A DNA stretch of 64,000 nucleotides from Clostridia bacterium (lineage in GTDB: Bacteria > Bacillota > Clostridia > Acetivibrionales > DSM-27016). The stretch's first letter is position 1; each line of letters begins with the position of its first letter. This document shows positions 1-9,540 of this stretch, piece after piece. Under the pieces are notes generated by a model, which saw only the letters and a program-made list of their open reading frames with translations, did not search any database and had not been told where the DNA came from. The stretch spans positions 186,001-250,000 of the forward strand of contig JAOAIJ010000043.1 of the NCBI GenBank assembly GCA_026414765.1. The letters run 5' to 3'. The translations under genes were made by a program, and so were the position numbers.

Positions 1-1
1 T

Positions 2-1099
2 TCATTGTTTGACAATCTAGAGTTTCTTCTGGGTGTGTTATTGTCTATTTTTCTTGTAAGGAAAATTTTTATAGAGCATTCTGCAGGCTTTTATGCAAAG
101 TTATACAGAATGATTCCTGAGAGTATAAAAAGCACTTTTGCAGGTCAGGATGTTATGACTTATATTGTGCTTGTTCCTTTAGTATTGCTCTTGATTATGG
201 TAATTCTAAGGTTGATAAGCCTGCCACTATATAGGATTTTTTTAGTACCGCTGGCTGACAGGACGTATAGCCTTCTGGAGTCAACAAGTGACATGACAAG
301 AAGGATAATAAGTGCGATATCAAAAATACCAAAGGCTTTTTTTGGAGTCCTTATATTCGGATTGCTGCTAAATTTCTATACCTATTACTTCTATACACCT
401 AAGATCACTGATTGGATGAATGAGTCGCAGGCATATCAATTCCTATATAAAAACGCATTATATCCTGTGCTTAATTCAAATCTTGCAAAGCAAATTCCTG
501 TAATAGTTAATGATTCGTTCAGAAAGACGTTTGACAAGGTTATACCGGTGCCTGACAGTACAAAATCCGATGCAGCAAAAAAGTTTGCCAAGGAGCTTGA
601 AAAGAGAAATATTAAGGTAATTGAGTATTTTAACGGAGTAACACTTGATGAAGCAATCAAATCCAATAATGAAATAGATAGCATGGCAAAAAAAATAGTT
701 GGAGATGAAAAGGACAGCTATAAAAAAGGATACTTAATATATAGATGGATAAGTAAAAACATTAAATACGATTATGAAAAAGCTGAAGCAGTAAGCAAAG
801 ATCCCAGAGGGGTTCAGTCGGGGGCAATCAATGCATATGAAACACGGAAAGGTATATGTTTTGATTACTCAAGTTTATATGTGGCTATGTGCCGTGCAGT
901 GGGTCTGAAGGTGAGATTGGTAACAGGACTGGGGTACAGCGGAGTGATGTGGGGAGATCATGCATGGAACCAGGTTTATTCCAGTTCGGAAAAAAGATGG
1001 ATTGATGTAGATTGTACTTTTGGTGTCAGTGGAAAATATTTCGATAAAAAGGATTTTAATGTAGATCATAAAGATGCTGATATACAAGGGGATTGGTAG
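2..1099 (+). CDS. Transglutaminase-like membrane protein (5' end outside window)
   Basis: The frame is open to the window edge, so the true start is probably upstream; a TTG at base 5 is only the first possible start inside. Three hydrophobic segments (about residues 6-22, 50-80 and 111-130, numbered from base 5) precede a soluble domain. That domain carries a transglutaminase/protease-like triad: Cys in GICFDYSS (about residue 285), His in DHAWNQV (about 319) and Asp in WIDVD (about 334-336). Members of this superfamily act as cysteine proteases or cross-linking enzymes outside the membrane; the substrate is unknown. The stop lies inside a 9-bp hairpin shared with the convergent gene downstream. 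Confidence 0.8.
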   Translation, partial: SLFDNLEFLLGVLLSIFLVRKIFIEHSAGFYAKLYRMIPESIKSTFAGQDVMTYIVLVPLVLLLIMVILRLISLPLYRIFLVPLADRTYSLLESTSDMTRRIISAISKIPKAFFGVLIFGLLLNFYTYYFYTPKITDWMNESQAYQFLYKNALYPVLNSNLAKQIPVIVNDSFRKTFDKVIPVPDSTKSDAAKKFAKELEKRNIKVIEYFNGVTLDEAIKSNNEIDSMAKKIVGDEKDSYKKGYLIYRWISKNIKYDYEKAEAVSKDPRGVQSGAINAYETRKGICFDYSSLYVAMCRAVGLKVRLVTGLGYSGVMWGDHAWNQVYSSSEKRWIDVDCTFGVSGKYFDKKDFNVDHKDADIQGDW

Positions 1100-1109
1100 T
1101 AATCCCCTT
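1086..1109. terminator. Hairpin between convergent genes
   Basis: Nine-base arms AAGGGGATT / AATCCCCTT with a 6-nt loop overlap the stop codon of the transglutaminase-like gene and face the end of the YmaF-like gene. The T-tract is poor on both strands, so termination efficiency is uncertain. Confidence 0.45.
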
Positions 1110-1110
1110 G

Positions 1111-1431
1111 TTATACATATGCTTCGTTTCTTCTTTTATCTGAAAAGTATTCGACATCTTCCGATGTACTACTGGTGTATTTATGATCATGCATGTTATT
1201 CACTTCCAGCAAACCTTCGATTCTGTGTATATGACCGTTTTCTGTTTTTATGGGCAAGCCGGTGATTCCTGTATAGTAATGCGTATGGTTATTATAAGAT
1301 GTAATGCCATAATAATAATGAAAGTGGAATGATGAAAACCCTATAAGATTCTCTGTACAACCCACCATTCTATGAGTATGATTGTCTGAATTTTCGCACT
1401 CAAGCTTATATTTGTGAATATGCGGATACAT
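1111..1431 (-). CDS. YmaF-family His-rich protein
   Basis: About 106 residues containing repeated His-x-His pairs (HIHKY, HTHRM, HFHYYYGITS, HTHYYTGITG, HIHRIEG). This spacing matches the YmaF family of Firmicutes; its function is unknown, and metal binding by the His pairs is inference. The start at 1431 is chosen because GGGAGG lies about 6 nt upstream. A further in-frame ATG at 1467 lacks such a site. It converges on the preceding gene. The 195 bases from here to the next gene hold nothing I recognise beyond the ribosome-binding sites. Confidence 0.75.
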   Translation of the reverse strand: MYPHIHKYKLECENSDNHTHRMVGCTENLIGFSSFHFHYYYGITSYNNHTHYYTGITGLPIKTENGHIHRIEGLLEVNNMHDHKYTSSTSEDVEYFSDKRRNEAYV

Positions 1432-1627
1432 GATTGCCTCCCGGATAAGATGGCAATAGACAGCCATTAAAGCTTGTATATTGCCAGGTTTATATTTAAT
1501 TTGCGCAGATGCAATTTTTTTATTAGATTATTTTCTTGATAAAATGGAATAAAATTGTTTGTTTCTAATAAATTCAAAGTGGTAAATAAGATGTGAGTTT
1601 ATTTGATTGACTTAACGGGGTGAAGGT

Positions 1628-3307
1628 ATGTATTACAATATTCTTATTGGCGGTGCAGCAGGGCAGGGCATGGATACTCTTGCCTCCTTACTTGAAAAAA
1701 TTATTAAACGACAGGGCTTTCATATTTTTACTACAAGGGATTATATGTCCAGAGTACGTGGCGGACATAACTTTATACAGGTGAGATTTGGAAATGAGGT
1801 ACTAAGGTCACATTGGAATGAATTGGATTGCATAGTTGCACTAAATGAAGAAACTTTAACTATCCATGCCGGCAGACTTAAAAGCGCGGGTCTTATTATA
1901 TGTGATGAGGAAATTCCTTCACTTGATAGAAGACAAATAAGACTTCCATTAAAAACAGTTGCCAGGACAATAGGAAACAGCAGGATATTAGGAACAGTGG
2001 CTTTGGGGGCTGTGCTAAAATCCTTCGGGATAGAAATAGAGAAGAGTAAAGAAGTAATCCAGGGTATATTTGACAGTGAAGACATTATAGCGCAGAACAA
2101 CTCAGCTTTAATCGAAGGACATAAGCTTGTTAAAGAAAGTTTCAGTATTGAAAGGCAGGAAGAACAAAATAATATTCTTCTCAATGGAAATCAGGCTATA
2201 GGACTTGGTGCTATAGCAGCGGGATGTAAATTTTATTCGGCATATCCCATGACACCGTCGACAAGCATTATGGATTATCTGGCTTCGAAGATGTATAAGG
2301 CAGAAATTGTAGTAGAGCAGGCGGAGGATGAAATAGCTGCCGTAATGATGGCTATAGGTGCTTCGTATGCGGGTGTCAGAGCTATGACAGGAACCTCCGG
2401 CGGAGGTTTTTCTCTAATGGTCGAAGCATTGGGACTGTCAGGAATGATGGAAATACCGCTGGTAATAGCAGAGATTCAAAGGCCTGGGCCTGTTACCGGT
2501 CTTCCGACCAGAACAGAACAGAGTGATCTCAAGTTTGTCATATCGGCTTCACAGGGCGAATTCCCTCGTATGGTAATAGCGTTGAAAAACCTTGAAGATG
2601 CATTTTATCAGACAGTAAGGGCTTTTAACATTGCCGATAAGTATCAAATACCGGTAATAATTTTAGGCGACCAGTTTCTTGCGGACCATACAACAACAGT
2701 GAAACCTTTTCAACTTGACAGGATAGAAAACAACAGGTATTTATGCAGCAATGATTACATAGGTGAAAAGGAATACAAAAGATATGAGATAACCGAAAAC
2801 GGAATATCTCCAAGAATCATTCCGGGAAAAGTACCAGGGAAAACTGTATTGGCAGATAGTGACGAGCATGATGAATACGGACGCATTACCGAGTCAGCAG
2901 AAATAAGAACATCTATGTGTGATAAGAGAATGAGAAAGATGGATTATTTGATAGGGGAATTACAGGAACCGGACTTTATAGGCAATGAAAAATGTGATGT
3001 ACTGTTGCTTGCATGGGGATCGTTGCATGGCCCGGTATCGGAGGCTGTAAAACTGCTGAATCTTGAAGAAGGTAATAAGTTTGGTGCGCTTGTGTTTGGT
3101 GATATATGGCCTCTTCCTACAGTATTATTGAAAGATAAAGCTACAAAAGCTGACAAGATTATCAATATAGAACAAAATGCTACCGGACAGCTTGCATCTG
3201 TCATTGCTGAGATTACGGGAATCAGGTGCAGCAGCAGTTTCCTGAAATACGACGGAAGGCAGATATCATCACAGGACATAATGATGTATTTACAAGAAAA
3301 GAAATAA
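1628..3307 (+). CDS. korA: 2-oxoacid:ferredoxin oxidoreductase, fused gamma-alpha subunit
   Basis: 559 residues. Residues 1-180 form the gamma domain (GGAAGQGMDTLASLL near the N-terminus). From about 185 comes the alpha domain with pyrimidine-binding transketolase features (YPMTPSTSIMDYL, EQAEDEIAAVMMAIGASYAG, GTSGGG). The family oxidatively decarboxylates 2-oxoacids (2-oxoglutarate, branched-chain or pyruvate) with CoA, reducing ferredoxin. The fused gamma-alpha order is typical of KorA-type two-subunit enzymes. No delta (ferredoxin-like) subunit is adjacent. The beta subunit follows 46 nt downstream, so the two are probably co-transcribed. ATG is preceded by GGGGTGAAGGT. Which 2-oxoacid is used cannot be told from sequence alone. 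Confidence 0.92.
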   Translation: MYYNILIGGAAGQGMDTLASLLEKIIKRQGFHIFTTRDYMSRVRGGHNFIQVRFGNEVLRSHWNELDCIVALNEETLTIHAGRLKSAGLIICDEEIPSLDRRQIRLPLKTVARTIGNSRILGTVALGAVLKSFGIEIEKSKEVIQGIFDSEDIIAQNNSALIEGHKLVKESFSIERQEEQNNILLNGNQAIGLGAIAAGCKFYSAYPMTPSTSIMDYLASKMYKAEIVVEQAEDEIAAVMMAIGASYAGVRAMTGTSGGGFSLMVEALGLSGMMEIPLVIAEIQRPGPVTGLPTRTEQSDLKFVISASQGEFPRMVIALKNLEDAFYQTVRAFNIADKYQIPVIILGDQFLADHTTTVKPFQLDRIENNRYLCSNDYIGEKEYKRYEITENGISPRIIPGKVPGKTVLADSDEHDEYGRITESAEIRTSMCDKRMRKMDYLIGELQEPDFIGNEKCDVLLLAWGSLHGPVSEAVKLLNLEEGNKFGALVFGDIWPLPTVLLKDKATKADKIINIEQNATGQLASVIAEITGIRCSSSFLKYDGRQISSQDIMMYLQEKK

Positions 3308-3353
3308 ATGAGAAAAAGGAATGGGGTTGCAAGAAAAAAGTGGAGGTTAAAGT

Positions 3354-4208
3354 ATGCAGATTAATGATAGCTTCAGAATATGTGAAACTGCATGGTGTCC
3401 AGGTTGTGGAGATGTTCAGATACTGGAGGCTCTGAAAAATGCTCTGGAGATTTTAAAAAAGAGACCACATGAAGTGCTTATAGCAGCAGGGATAGGACAG
3501 GCGGCAAAGACACCACAATACATCAATACAAACGGCTTTTGTGGCTTGCACGGAAGAGCGCTTCCTCCTGCGGCAGCTGCGAAAATAGCTAATAAAAACC
3601 TTACAGTTATAATCAGTACCGGTGACGGGGATTCTTACGGTGAGGGGGGAAACCACTTTATTCATAATATAAGGAGAAATGTTGACATAACACATTTTGT
3701 CCATAACAATCAGATTTATGGATTGACAAAAGGTCAGGCTTCACCTACAACGGATGTCGGTCATACGACAGCTATACAGCCAAACGGAACAATAAACAAT
3801 CCAATGAATCCACTTCTTCTGGCTATAGCTTTGGGTGCGGGTTTTGTTGCCAGGGCTTTCAGTGGAGAAAATGAGCACCTTACAACCATAATGGTTGAGG
3901 CAATAAAATATAAAGGTTACGCTTTAGTGGATATTCTGCAGCCATGTATAAGCTTTAATAAAGTTAATACATTCCAATGGTACAGCAAGCGGGTTTATAA
4001 ATTGGATAGCAGCTATAACTATGCAGATAAACCTGCAGCTATGGCGAAAGCGATGGAATGGGGCGACAGGATTCCGCTCGGAATCCTGTATAAAGAGAAT
4101 AAAAACACTTATCATGATAAAATAGATTTCTTAAAAGATGGATTGCCGCTTGTAGATAAAGTGACGGATAAAAATATGGTTGGCACCTTTATGGAGGAGT
4201 TTGTGTAA
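3354..4208 (+). CDS. korB: 2-oxoacid:ferredoxin oxidoreductase, beta subunit
   Basis: 284 residues. WCPGCGD near residue 14 supplies iron-sulfur cysteines. The thiamine-diphosphate motif spans TGDGDSYGEGGNHF to HNNQIYGLTKGQ (GDGD and NNxxYGLTKGQ are family hallmarks), and GLHGRALPPA precedes it. Together with the upstream gamma-alpha subunit it forms a KorAB-type enzyme in the cytoplasm. It converges on the MBL lipoprotein gene with only 27 bases between stops, and I saw no clear terminator hairpin there. Confidence 0.92.
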   Translation: MQINDSFRICETAWCPGCGDVQILEALKNALEILKKRPHEVLIAAGIGQAAKTPQYINTNGFCGLHGRALPPAAAAKIANKNLTVIISTGDGDSYGEGGNHFIHNIRRNVDITHFVHNNQIYGLTKGQASPTTDVGHTTAIQPNGTINNPMNPLLLAIALGAGFVARAFSGENEHLTTIMVEAIKYKGYALVDILQPCISFNKVNTFQWYSKRVYKLDSSYNYADKPAAMAKAMEWGDRIPLGILYKENKNTYHDKIDFLKDGLPLVDKVTDKNMVGTFMEEFV

Positions 4209-4235
4209 CAGGATCTGTATCAATTACTACAAAAT

Positions 4236-5150
4236 TCAGTCATAAGCTTCTCCATCATAAGTATAGGGGTTATATCCTGTTCTGTTTTCCCAGTTATCCA
4301 AAATAAGCACCCTTGGTCTAGTGATTTTTTGGATAACAGACTTGCTGACATAAGCCTCGTTGCTGTCAGCGATGTAGACATCGCCGCCTACAAGCGCTGC
4401 AAATGATTCTTTCAGGTTATCATCACCGTGGGCCGGAATAATTATCTTGGATTTTAATCTTGTGGTTATTTTTCTGCATTCTTCTAATGTCAATTTACCG
4501 TTTCCGTCAAACAACTGAAGGATAAGAACATCAGCGCTTGAAATCTTTTTATACATTTCTTCGTCAGGTTCCTGACCCTGCGAGGCGAATTCTGCTATTC
4601 TGATTCCATCTATATCAAATACGAAAATATTATTTGTACCTGCCATATCGCCGACATTGTGGTGGCCTGCTATACCTGCTATATTAATGCCTTTGACATT
4701 ATACTCACCGGGATCGGTAAAAAGTTTATAACTGCCTTTGATTCTCGATACATCACAGTGATCCAAGTGCTGATGGCTTTCAGTCACAATATCCGCTTCA
4801 ATGTCTTCGTCCATTTCATAGGGATCCGTAATAATGGTTATATCCTTTGAAGTACGTATTCTGAAACTTGTATACGCGGGAGAGTATTTCTTTATCAAAA
4901 TACCCTCTTTTATGGTATCAGGTAATTTAGAAATGAATTTAAAGGTTTTTGGTTCCGGTTTATTGGAATCGTATACGGGTACTGCTTGTTCAGTGCCTTT
5001 CAAACCGGATTCGGTATTTTGTACGGAAGTTGCAGCTGTTTTGCTGAAGGCTTCCTGCGCAGCTGAATCTCCTGTAGTATTTAAGCAGGATGTAAACATA
5101 AAAAGTATGGCTAAATAAAGTATTGAAATCGGCAAATATCTTGTTTTCAT
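4236..5150 (-). CDS. MBL-fold hydrolase, lipoprotein
   Basis: 304 residues. The N-terminus is a lipoprotein signal (hydrophobic stretch ending FTSC, Cys about residue 22). The metallo-beta-lactamase motif appears as SHQHLDHCD (HxHxDH), with GHHN and AHGDD supplying later ligands. The arrangement resembles the UlaG-like / beta-lactamase-fold family that includes surface-anchored hydrolases; substrate unknown. It is a single gene, divergent from the sugar-sensing operon, with about 180 bases of shared upstream region. The start has a GGAGAAGAG site just upstream. Confidence 0.82.
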   Translation of the reverse strand: MKTRYLPISILYLAILFMFTSCLNTTGDSAAQEAFSKTAATSVQNTESGLKGTEQAVPVYDSNKPEPKTFKFISKLPDTIKEGILIKKYSPAYTSFRIRTSKDITIITDPYEMDEDIEADIVTESHQHLDHCDVSRIKGSYKLFTDPGEYNVKGINIAGIAGHHNVGDMAGTNNIFVFDIDGIRIAEFASQGQEPDEEMYKKISSADVLILQLFDGNGKLTLEECRKITTRLKSKIIIPAHGDDNLKESFAALVGGDVYIADSNEAYVSKSVIQKITRPRVLILDNWENRTGYNPYTYDGEAYD

Positions 5151-5361
5151 TCTCTTCTCCTGTCAGATTTCTCCTAGTAAAGTTTTATAGAAGGATTATA
5201 CCACATGTTTTTGTTATAATAATAGTTACATGTCAAATAATTAGCCAGAACGATACAACTATTATAGTTTAGACCAACCAGCATGAGAGGCTAAATTAAT
5301 TTCTGAAAAACATAACCAAATATGATACAATATGATATATACTAAAAATGCGGGTAAAAAG

Positions 5362-6405
5362 ATGAAAACAAGAAGAATGACCATTCATAATACAATTAGG
5401 GTTTTACCGGTAGCAATTCTGATACTGGCTGCTTTCTATATAGGAATTATTCTCATTGAACCCAAAGAATTAAAGGATTCAGTGGTACAGGTTCAGGATG
5501 TGGGAAGCCCACAGTACCATTTTGCCGTCATTGCTCAAAATACGGACGATTCCTTCTGGCAGAGCATAAGGAGTGGTGCTTTTGAGGCTGCAAAAGAGTT
5601 TAATGTAGCGGTAGAATTCAACGGTCCAAGGTTTACAAACATTGCTGAAGAACTTCAATACCTTGATATAGCCATAGCATCAAGGGTAGACGGTATTATC
5701 ACACATGTGCTTGACGAAGAACAGTTTCAGCCTCTCATAGACAAAGCAGAAAAACTAAATATTCCTGTCGTAACAATTGAAAATGATGCTAAAAACAGTA
5801 AAAGGGTATCTTATGTAGGAACAAGCGGTTTCAGACTGGGAGTTGAGGGAGGAAGGCTGGTAGTCAAATCCCGTACTAATTCAGCCAGAATAGCAGTCAT
5901 ACTGAACAGTTATGAAAATGACGGGGAAAATGTAATGCAGAACTTAAGGATTGCCGGACTGAAAGATGTAATAAAAAGCTATCCCGATATTAAGATAAGA
6001 ACCGTGCAAACCTGTAAACCCGGAATTTTCAGTGCTGAGGAGATTACAAAAAATATTCTGAACAACTTTCCCGACGTTGACACTATACTCTGTACAAATT
6101 CAAAGGATACACTGGGAGTAGCCCAGGTTATAGTAGATCTTAACAAATTGGGGGATATTGTTATCATAGGCTACGGAAACACTCCTGAAATACTGAGGTA
6201 TGTAGAAAATAAAGTAATATACGGGACTGTTGCGAGCAATCCTGAGAAAATGGGCTATGAAAGCATAAAAGCGTTATACGAGGTAAAGAAAAACAACAGG
6301 ACTTCATCATATATAGATACAGGTGTAAACGCAATAACTGCACAAAATGTAGGAGAATATACAGAATCTGAGAAGGAAAAGAAGGAGCAGGGGCTAAAAA
6401 AATGA
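5362..6405 (+). CDS. Membrane-anchored sugar-binding sensor protein (XylFII-like)
   Basis: 347 residues. One N-terminal membrane span (about residues 11-29, no lipobox) is followed by a periplasmic-binding-protein type 1 domain (FAVIAQNTDDSFWQSIRSGA; VDGIITH; IPVVTIEND; GYGNTPEILRYV). An earlier ATG at 5332 exists, but a possible -10 (TACAAT, 5326-5331) abuts it, favouring the ATG at 5362. The following kinase overlaps by ATGA. In Clostridium beijerinckii an anchored xylose-binding protein, XylFII, docks on a LytS kinase and with YesN controls xylose uptake genes. The order here is the same, so a ligand-sensing rather than uptake role is inferred. The sugar is not proven. Confidence 0.8.
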   Translation: MKTRRMTIHNTIRVLPVAILILAAFYIGIILIEPKELKDSVVQVQDVGSPQYHFAVIAQNTDDSFWQSIRSGAFEAAKEFNVAVEFNGPRFTNIAEELQYLDIAIASRVDGIITHVLDEEQFQPLIDKAEKLNIPVVTIENDAKNSKRVSYVGTSGFRLGVEGGRLVVKSRTNSARIAVILNSYENDGENVMQNLRIAGLKDVIKSYPDIKIRTVQTCKPGIFSAEEITKNILNNFPDVDTILCTNSKDTLGVAQVIVDLNKLGDIVIIGYGNTPEILRYVENKVIYGTVASNPEKMGYESIKALYEVKKNNRTSSYIDTGVNAITAQNVGEYTESEKEKKEQGLKK

Positions 6406-7943
6406 TTTCGCTTTTCCGCAGGATATTAAGCAATAACAAAATAGGGAAAAAACTTATAGTATACTTTATGCTTATTACACTCCTTATGGGTGCAACAAGC
6501 CTGTATACATATTATAACTCCAGGACGCTTATGACAAAAATGGATACTATGTTTACAAGCAATGTCTATTTAAACGAATTATACGACATTGTCAACAAAG
6601 TGGAGACAAGCCTGGAAAACTTTCTGTCCTCGAAGCATTATGAAAGTTTGAAGGAGTATTACCGCTACAGCGAAATACTGCGGGAAAAGTCGCTTGATAT
6701 GGGAAAGGAAAACTTTACCCAGGAGAGCCGGCTGCTAATAAAAGATATAAGTAACATGATAAACACGTACCTTAATGAAACGGATGCTGCGGTACTTGCG
6801 AAGAGGGGAAGAAATATCAATGAGTACATCACCCAGTATTCCGAAGCAAGCAAGGTATACGGATATATTAATTTATATATAAATAAGTTGAATGTACAGC
6901 AGCTTCAGGAAAATACAAAAAGGTATATTACTGAGTCCAACAGGCTTCAATTTGTAAAAATGCTTAATATTGCTATTATATTCGGCTCAATACTGTTTAA
7001 TATCATACTCATTTTGTGGTTTACTCTAAGAATTACAAGACCTATTGTCCTGTTATCAAAATCTGCAAATGAGATTTCAAAAGGGAACTTTGACATAGCA
7101 AGTGTGGATGTGGACACAGGTGATGAAATAAGTATAATGGCCGGGGCTTTTAACCGTATGACTGCAAGTCTGAAAGACTACATAAATGAAATAAAAGAAA
7201 AGGCGCAACTGGAAGGGCGGTTAAAGGAGCAGGAGATGCAGAACCTCATAATGAAAAACCATTTGAGGGAAGCTGAGATACAAGCGCTTCAGTCGCAAAT
7301 AAATCCCCACTTCATATTCAATACACTGAATGCGGGAGTTCAGATTGCCATGCTGGAAGGAGCGGATAAGACATCTTTCTTCATAGAAAATGTTGCTATT
7401 CTTTTCAGGTATAATATGAGAAAGCTCGATAAGCCCGTAACACTAAAAGATGAAGTAGATAATGTTAATTCGTATATATTCATACTAAAAACACGTTTTG
7501 CCGATATGGTTGAGTTTGTTCAGGAAATAGATGAAGATGCTCTCGAGATCGAAATACCCAGGATGATTTTACAGCCTGTAGTTGAAAATGCATTTATTCA
7601 TGGATTGAGCAGTATGGTAACAGGTGGAAGTATTGCACTGAGGGTGTCAAAAGATGCTGATGCAGTGAAAATTGAGATTGAGGATAATGGAAAAGGCATG
7701 AGTGAAGAAACCATAAATACAATAATGGCTAATTCGAAGGAGTTTCAGAGTCCGCAAAATGCAAAAAAAACAGGACATACTACAGGAATCGGAATAAGTA
7801 ATGTTATTATTCGCCTGAAATTGTTTTACAACTATGAAGACATTGTTAAAATATACAGCAGTCCGGGGCAGGGTACAAAGGTAGAGATAACTATACCGGC
7901 AAAAAATGAAGACAGTGATATGAGGGGGGATATTATTGTATAA
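6402..7943 (+). CDS. Sensor histidine kinase, YesM/LytS type
   Basis: 513 residues. TM1 about 17-37, an extracytoplasmic helical region, TM2 about 185-208, a HAMP linker (RITRPIVLLSKSANEISKGNF), a coiled segment, then the His_kinase domain with LQSQINPHFIFNTLN (phosphoacceptor His) and a HATPase (ENAFIHG, DNGKGM, GIGISN). Its start overlaps the binding-protein stop as ATGA, and the regulator starts within its last codons, implying translational coupling. Family members phosphorylate a YesN-type regulator. The short extracytoplasmic loop fits signal input through the upstream binding protein. Confidence 0.9.
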   Translation: MISLFRRILSNNKIGKKLIVYFMLITLLMGATSLYTYYNSRTLMTKMDTMFTSNVYLNELYDIVNKVETSLENFLSSKHYESLKEYYRYSEILREKSLDMGKENFTQESRLLIKDISNMINTYLNETDAAVLAKRGRNINEYITQYSEASKVYGYINLYINKLNVQQLQENTKRYITESNRLQFVKMLNIAIIFGSILFNIILILWFTLRITRPIVLLSKSANEISKGNFDIASVDVDTGDEISIMAGAFNRMTASLKDYINEIKEKAQLEGRLKEQEMQNLIMKNHLREAEIQALQSQINPHFIFNTLNAGVQIAMLEGADKTSFFIENVAILFRYNMRKLDKPVTLKDEVDNVNSYIFILKTRFADMVEFVQEIDEDALEIEIPRMILQPVVENAFIHGLSSMVTGGSIALRVSKDADAVKIEIEDNGKGMSEETINTIMANSKEFQSPQNAKKTGHTTGIGISNVIIRLKLFYNYEDIVKIYSSPGQGTKVEITIPAKNEDSDMRGDIIV

Positions 7944-9540
7944 ATTGCTTGTTGCTGATGATGAACAGATTGTTCTGGATTCCATAAGGTATATTATTGA
8001 TAAGAATTTTGACGGTAATATTTCCGTAAGCACTGCAAGATCAGGCAGGGAAGCTATAGAAGCTGCTGAAACCCTCAAACCGGATATAGTGTTCATGGAT
8101 ATAAGCATGCCTGGAATCAATGGGATAGAGGCCATAAAAGAAATCAAATCAATATACCGTCAGGCAGTATTCATAATAATCACTGCATATGACCAGTTTG
8201 ATTTTGCCAAGGAAGCAGTAAAATTAGGGGTATATGAATACCTGCTGAAGCCTGTCAATAGAATGAAAATTGTTGAGATAATCAATAAATCAATTGAACT
8301 TATAGAAAATGAAAGGGAAAAGAGAAGGAAGGAACTTGAGCTTAAAGAAAGGCTTGAAAGTATAATTCCCATACTTGAAAACGGTTTTATATACTCAATA
8401 CTGTTCTTTGAAGATAATAGAAGGGAACTCGGATACTATAAGGAGTTTCTTAACATTACCGAAGAATATGGATACATAATGATTATTGAGTTTGGTGAAA
8501 CCAATGGAGATGGGGTTTTATCAAACAAAATAGGATTTAGTGTCAAGAGTCAGTCTTTCTACCCGTACTTCAGAGATACAATCAAACGTTTCTGTAAATG
8601 TATAGTAGGACCTGTTATGCTAAACAGAATTATTGCCTTTGTTATGGAAGACAGCCAGGAAGAAGAGTATGATCATAGGCTTAAAGCTTTAAAAGTTGCA
8701 GAGCAGATATACGAAATTATCACAGAAAAAACAGGTGCAGACTTTCAAATAGGTATAGGGAAGAGCTATAAAGGCATTGAAAATCTATGCAGATCCTATG
8801 AAGAATCCGTCAAAGCAATAAAAAAGGCTGGAAGCAAGGGTGTTGTGCACTATATGGATTTACCGGCTGAAATAAAAGTGGATACAGCATACATTGCAGA
8901 AATGGAAAAGACTATTATTGAGAAGGCATGTTCCGGCGATACGGATCTCTGTCTGCAAGCCTTTAATCAGATATTTGAATGTCTGCAGCTTGACTATGCA
9001 GACAACCTTGAACGTATAAGAACAAGGATAATAGAACTGATGGTTCTGATTCACCGCACTGTTGCTGAATATGGAGATGGAGAAGACGGAATTCTGACAG
9101 GGTATGACTATATTCATGAAATACTTGACATTAAGGATGCTATGATTCTGAAAGCGTGGTGTAAAGAACGCTTAAAGAACATTTCACACCTTGCAGGAAA
9201 TATAAGACAAAAAAAACTCAGCAAAATAATTGTTAATGCAAAAAAATTTATAGATGAGAATTACTTCAACGAGATTTCTCTTGACGATGTAGCCAGAGGA
9301 GTAAATATAAGCCCTAATTATTTTTGCAAGCTCTTTAAAGATGAGACAGGAGAAAATTACGTTGAATACCTTACTTTTATCAGAATTCAAAAAGCAAAGG
9401 AGTTTCTGGAGGAGGGAAAGTATAGTGTCAAAGAAGTATGTTACCAGGTTGGCTACAGTGATCCGAACTATTTCAGCCGGATTTTCAAAAAGGTTACGGG
9501 AATCACTCCGACTGAATTCAAGGATAGGACTCAGGAATAA
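7936..9540 (+). CDS. Response regulator, YesN/AraC type
   Basis: 534 residues. The receiver domain (LLVADDEQIV; phosphoacceptor Asp in IVFMDISMPGING; Lys in LLKPVN) is followed by a long linker with a coiled segment and a C-terminal AraC HTH pair (ISLDDVARGVNISPNYFCKLFKDETG and VKEVCYQVGYSDPNYFSRIFKKVTG regions). The start is a TTG at 7936 with GGGGGG upstream, overlapping the kinase stop. It probably activates the downstream sugar transport genes, by analogy with YesN of the XylFII-LytS system. Confidence 0.9.
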   Translation: MYKLLVADDEQIVLDSIRYIIDKNFDGNISVSTARSGREAIEAAETLKPDIVFMDISMPGINGIEAIKEIKSIYRQAVFIIITAYDQFDFAKEAVKLGVYEYLLKPVNRMKIVEIINKSIELIENEREKRRKELELKERLESIIPILENGFIYSILFFEDNRRELGYYKEFLNITEEYGYIMIIEFGETNGDGVLSNKIGFSVKSQSFYPYFRDTIKRFCKCIVGPVMLNRIIAFVMEDSQEEEYDHRLKALKVAEQIYEIITEKTGADFQIGIGKSYKGIENLCRSYEESVKAIKKAGSKGVVHYMDLPAEIKVDTAYIAEMEKTIIEKACSGDTDLCLQAFNQIFECLQLDYADNLERIRTRIIELMVLIHRTVAEYGDGEDGILTGYDYIHEILDIKDAMILKAWCKERLKNISHLAGNIRQKKLSKIIVNAKKFIDENYFNEISLDDVARGVNISPNYFCKLFKDETGENYVEYLTFIRIQKAKEFLEEGKYSVKEVCYQVGYSDPNYFSRIFKKVTGITPTEFKDRTQE